Notes under the pieces: generated by a model
The model's input: only the letters and a program-made list of their open reading frames with translations
Told to the model about the DNA's origin: nothing
Databases searched by the model: none
Translations under genes and position numbers: made by a program
Assembly: GCA_910588505.1 (NCBI GenBank)
Contig: CAJUPQ010000094.1
Span: 1 to 12,414, forward strand
DNA: 12,414 nucleotides
Origin: an uncultured Hungatella sp.
Lineage (GTDB): Bacteria > Bacillota > Clostridia > Lachnospirales > Lachnospiraceae
Direction of reading: 5' to 3'
Shown: one piece after another, positions 12,189 to 12,414 of the stretch
How positions within the stretch are numbered: position 1 is the first letter of the stretch
Layout: every line of letters begins with the position of its first letter

Positions 12189-12414
12189 TTATCGGATTAT
12201 GGTCACATTGCTTCCGCCGGGTCCTCCGCTGCCTCCGGACCCGTTAGAACTGTGTTCCGGACCGTCGGTTATGATGTGGATGGACACTCCCGGATCAGAG
12301 GTCTGCCCGCTGCCCGAAGCCGAAGTACCTCCTGCCGCCGGTCCTGTGGTTCCCCCGCTCTGACTGCTGTTTTGGCGCACCACATGGATCACATAGTAGG
12401 AAACCGTTCCGTTC
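12189..12414 (-). CDS. 3' end of a surface protein with Gly/Ser/Thr-rich tail (5' part outside window)
   Basis: The frame is open to the window edge, so the GTG at 12392 is not its start. The first visible residues, NGTVSYYVIHVVRQN, resemble the last strand of a cadherin-like beta-sandwich domain. A low-complexity linker of Gly, Ser, Thr and Pro follows, and the protein ends in NVTIIR. No anchor (LPXTG, membrane span or dockerin) is present at this C-terminus. It is 19 bp upstream of the cohesin/cadherin membrane protein and surely in the same transcript, so the two products may work together at the surface. Confidence 0.7.
   Translation of the reverse strand, partial: NGTVSYYVIHVVRQNSSQSGGTTGPAAGGTSASGSGQTSDPGVSIHIITDGPEHSSNGSGGSGGPGGSNVTIIR

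Overview
The window reads as chromosomal DNA of a fairly GC-rich anaerobic Firmicute. Lachnospiraceae (clostridial cluster XIVa) is my best guess. It rests on protein style (McsA/McsB/ClpC, RadA, a TrpX-type lipoprotein, cohesin and cadherin-like surface proteins), strong AGGAGG-type ribosome binding sites and sigma-A promoters. This is inference from the sequence, not a database match. Every convincing gene lies on the minus strand, so transcription runs from high to low coordinates.

Layout, in the direction of transcription. (1) 12414-10397: the 3' end of a protein with a Gly/Ser-rich tail, then a 590-residue type I membrane protein with a cohesin-like domain, a cadherin-like domain, one membrane span and a long disordered cytoplasmic tail. 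A good intrinsic terminator closes this unit. (2) 10396-10019: a 378-bp gap holding that terminator, a long inverted-repeat element with 30-bp perfect arms, and a sigma-A promoter overlapped by TATAAC/GTTATA repeats. (3) 9982-4957: a stress-type operon of a GntR/YtrA-like repressor, mcsA, mcsB, clpC and a 137-residue protein of unknown function. radA follows (4759-3392) with a possible promoter of its own, then an M19 dipeptidase (3348-2359). (4) 2292-1: a separate sigma-A promoter driving a TrpX-type substrate-binding lipoprotein and, after a hairpin-rich spacer, its ABC permease, cut by the window edge. The ATPase gene is presumably just outside.

In Bacillus the clpC operon is ctsR-mcsA-mcsB-clpC-radA-disA. 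Here the ctsR slot holds a short GntR-family regulator, no CtsR-type operator is visible at the promoter, and no disA follows radA within the window.

The most striking point is McsB. It keeps the phosphagen-kinase fold motifs but lacks several residues that define catalysis: NEED is NGLD, the SCPTN cysteine is phenylalanine, a phosphate-binding arginine is lysine, and the RDxxRA motif is LDxxRA. McsA and the GTEH motifs of the ClpC N-domain look intact. The operon may therefore carry a pseudokinase adaptor rather than an active arginine kinase.
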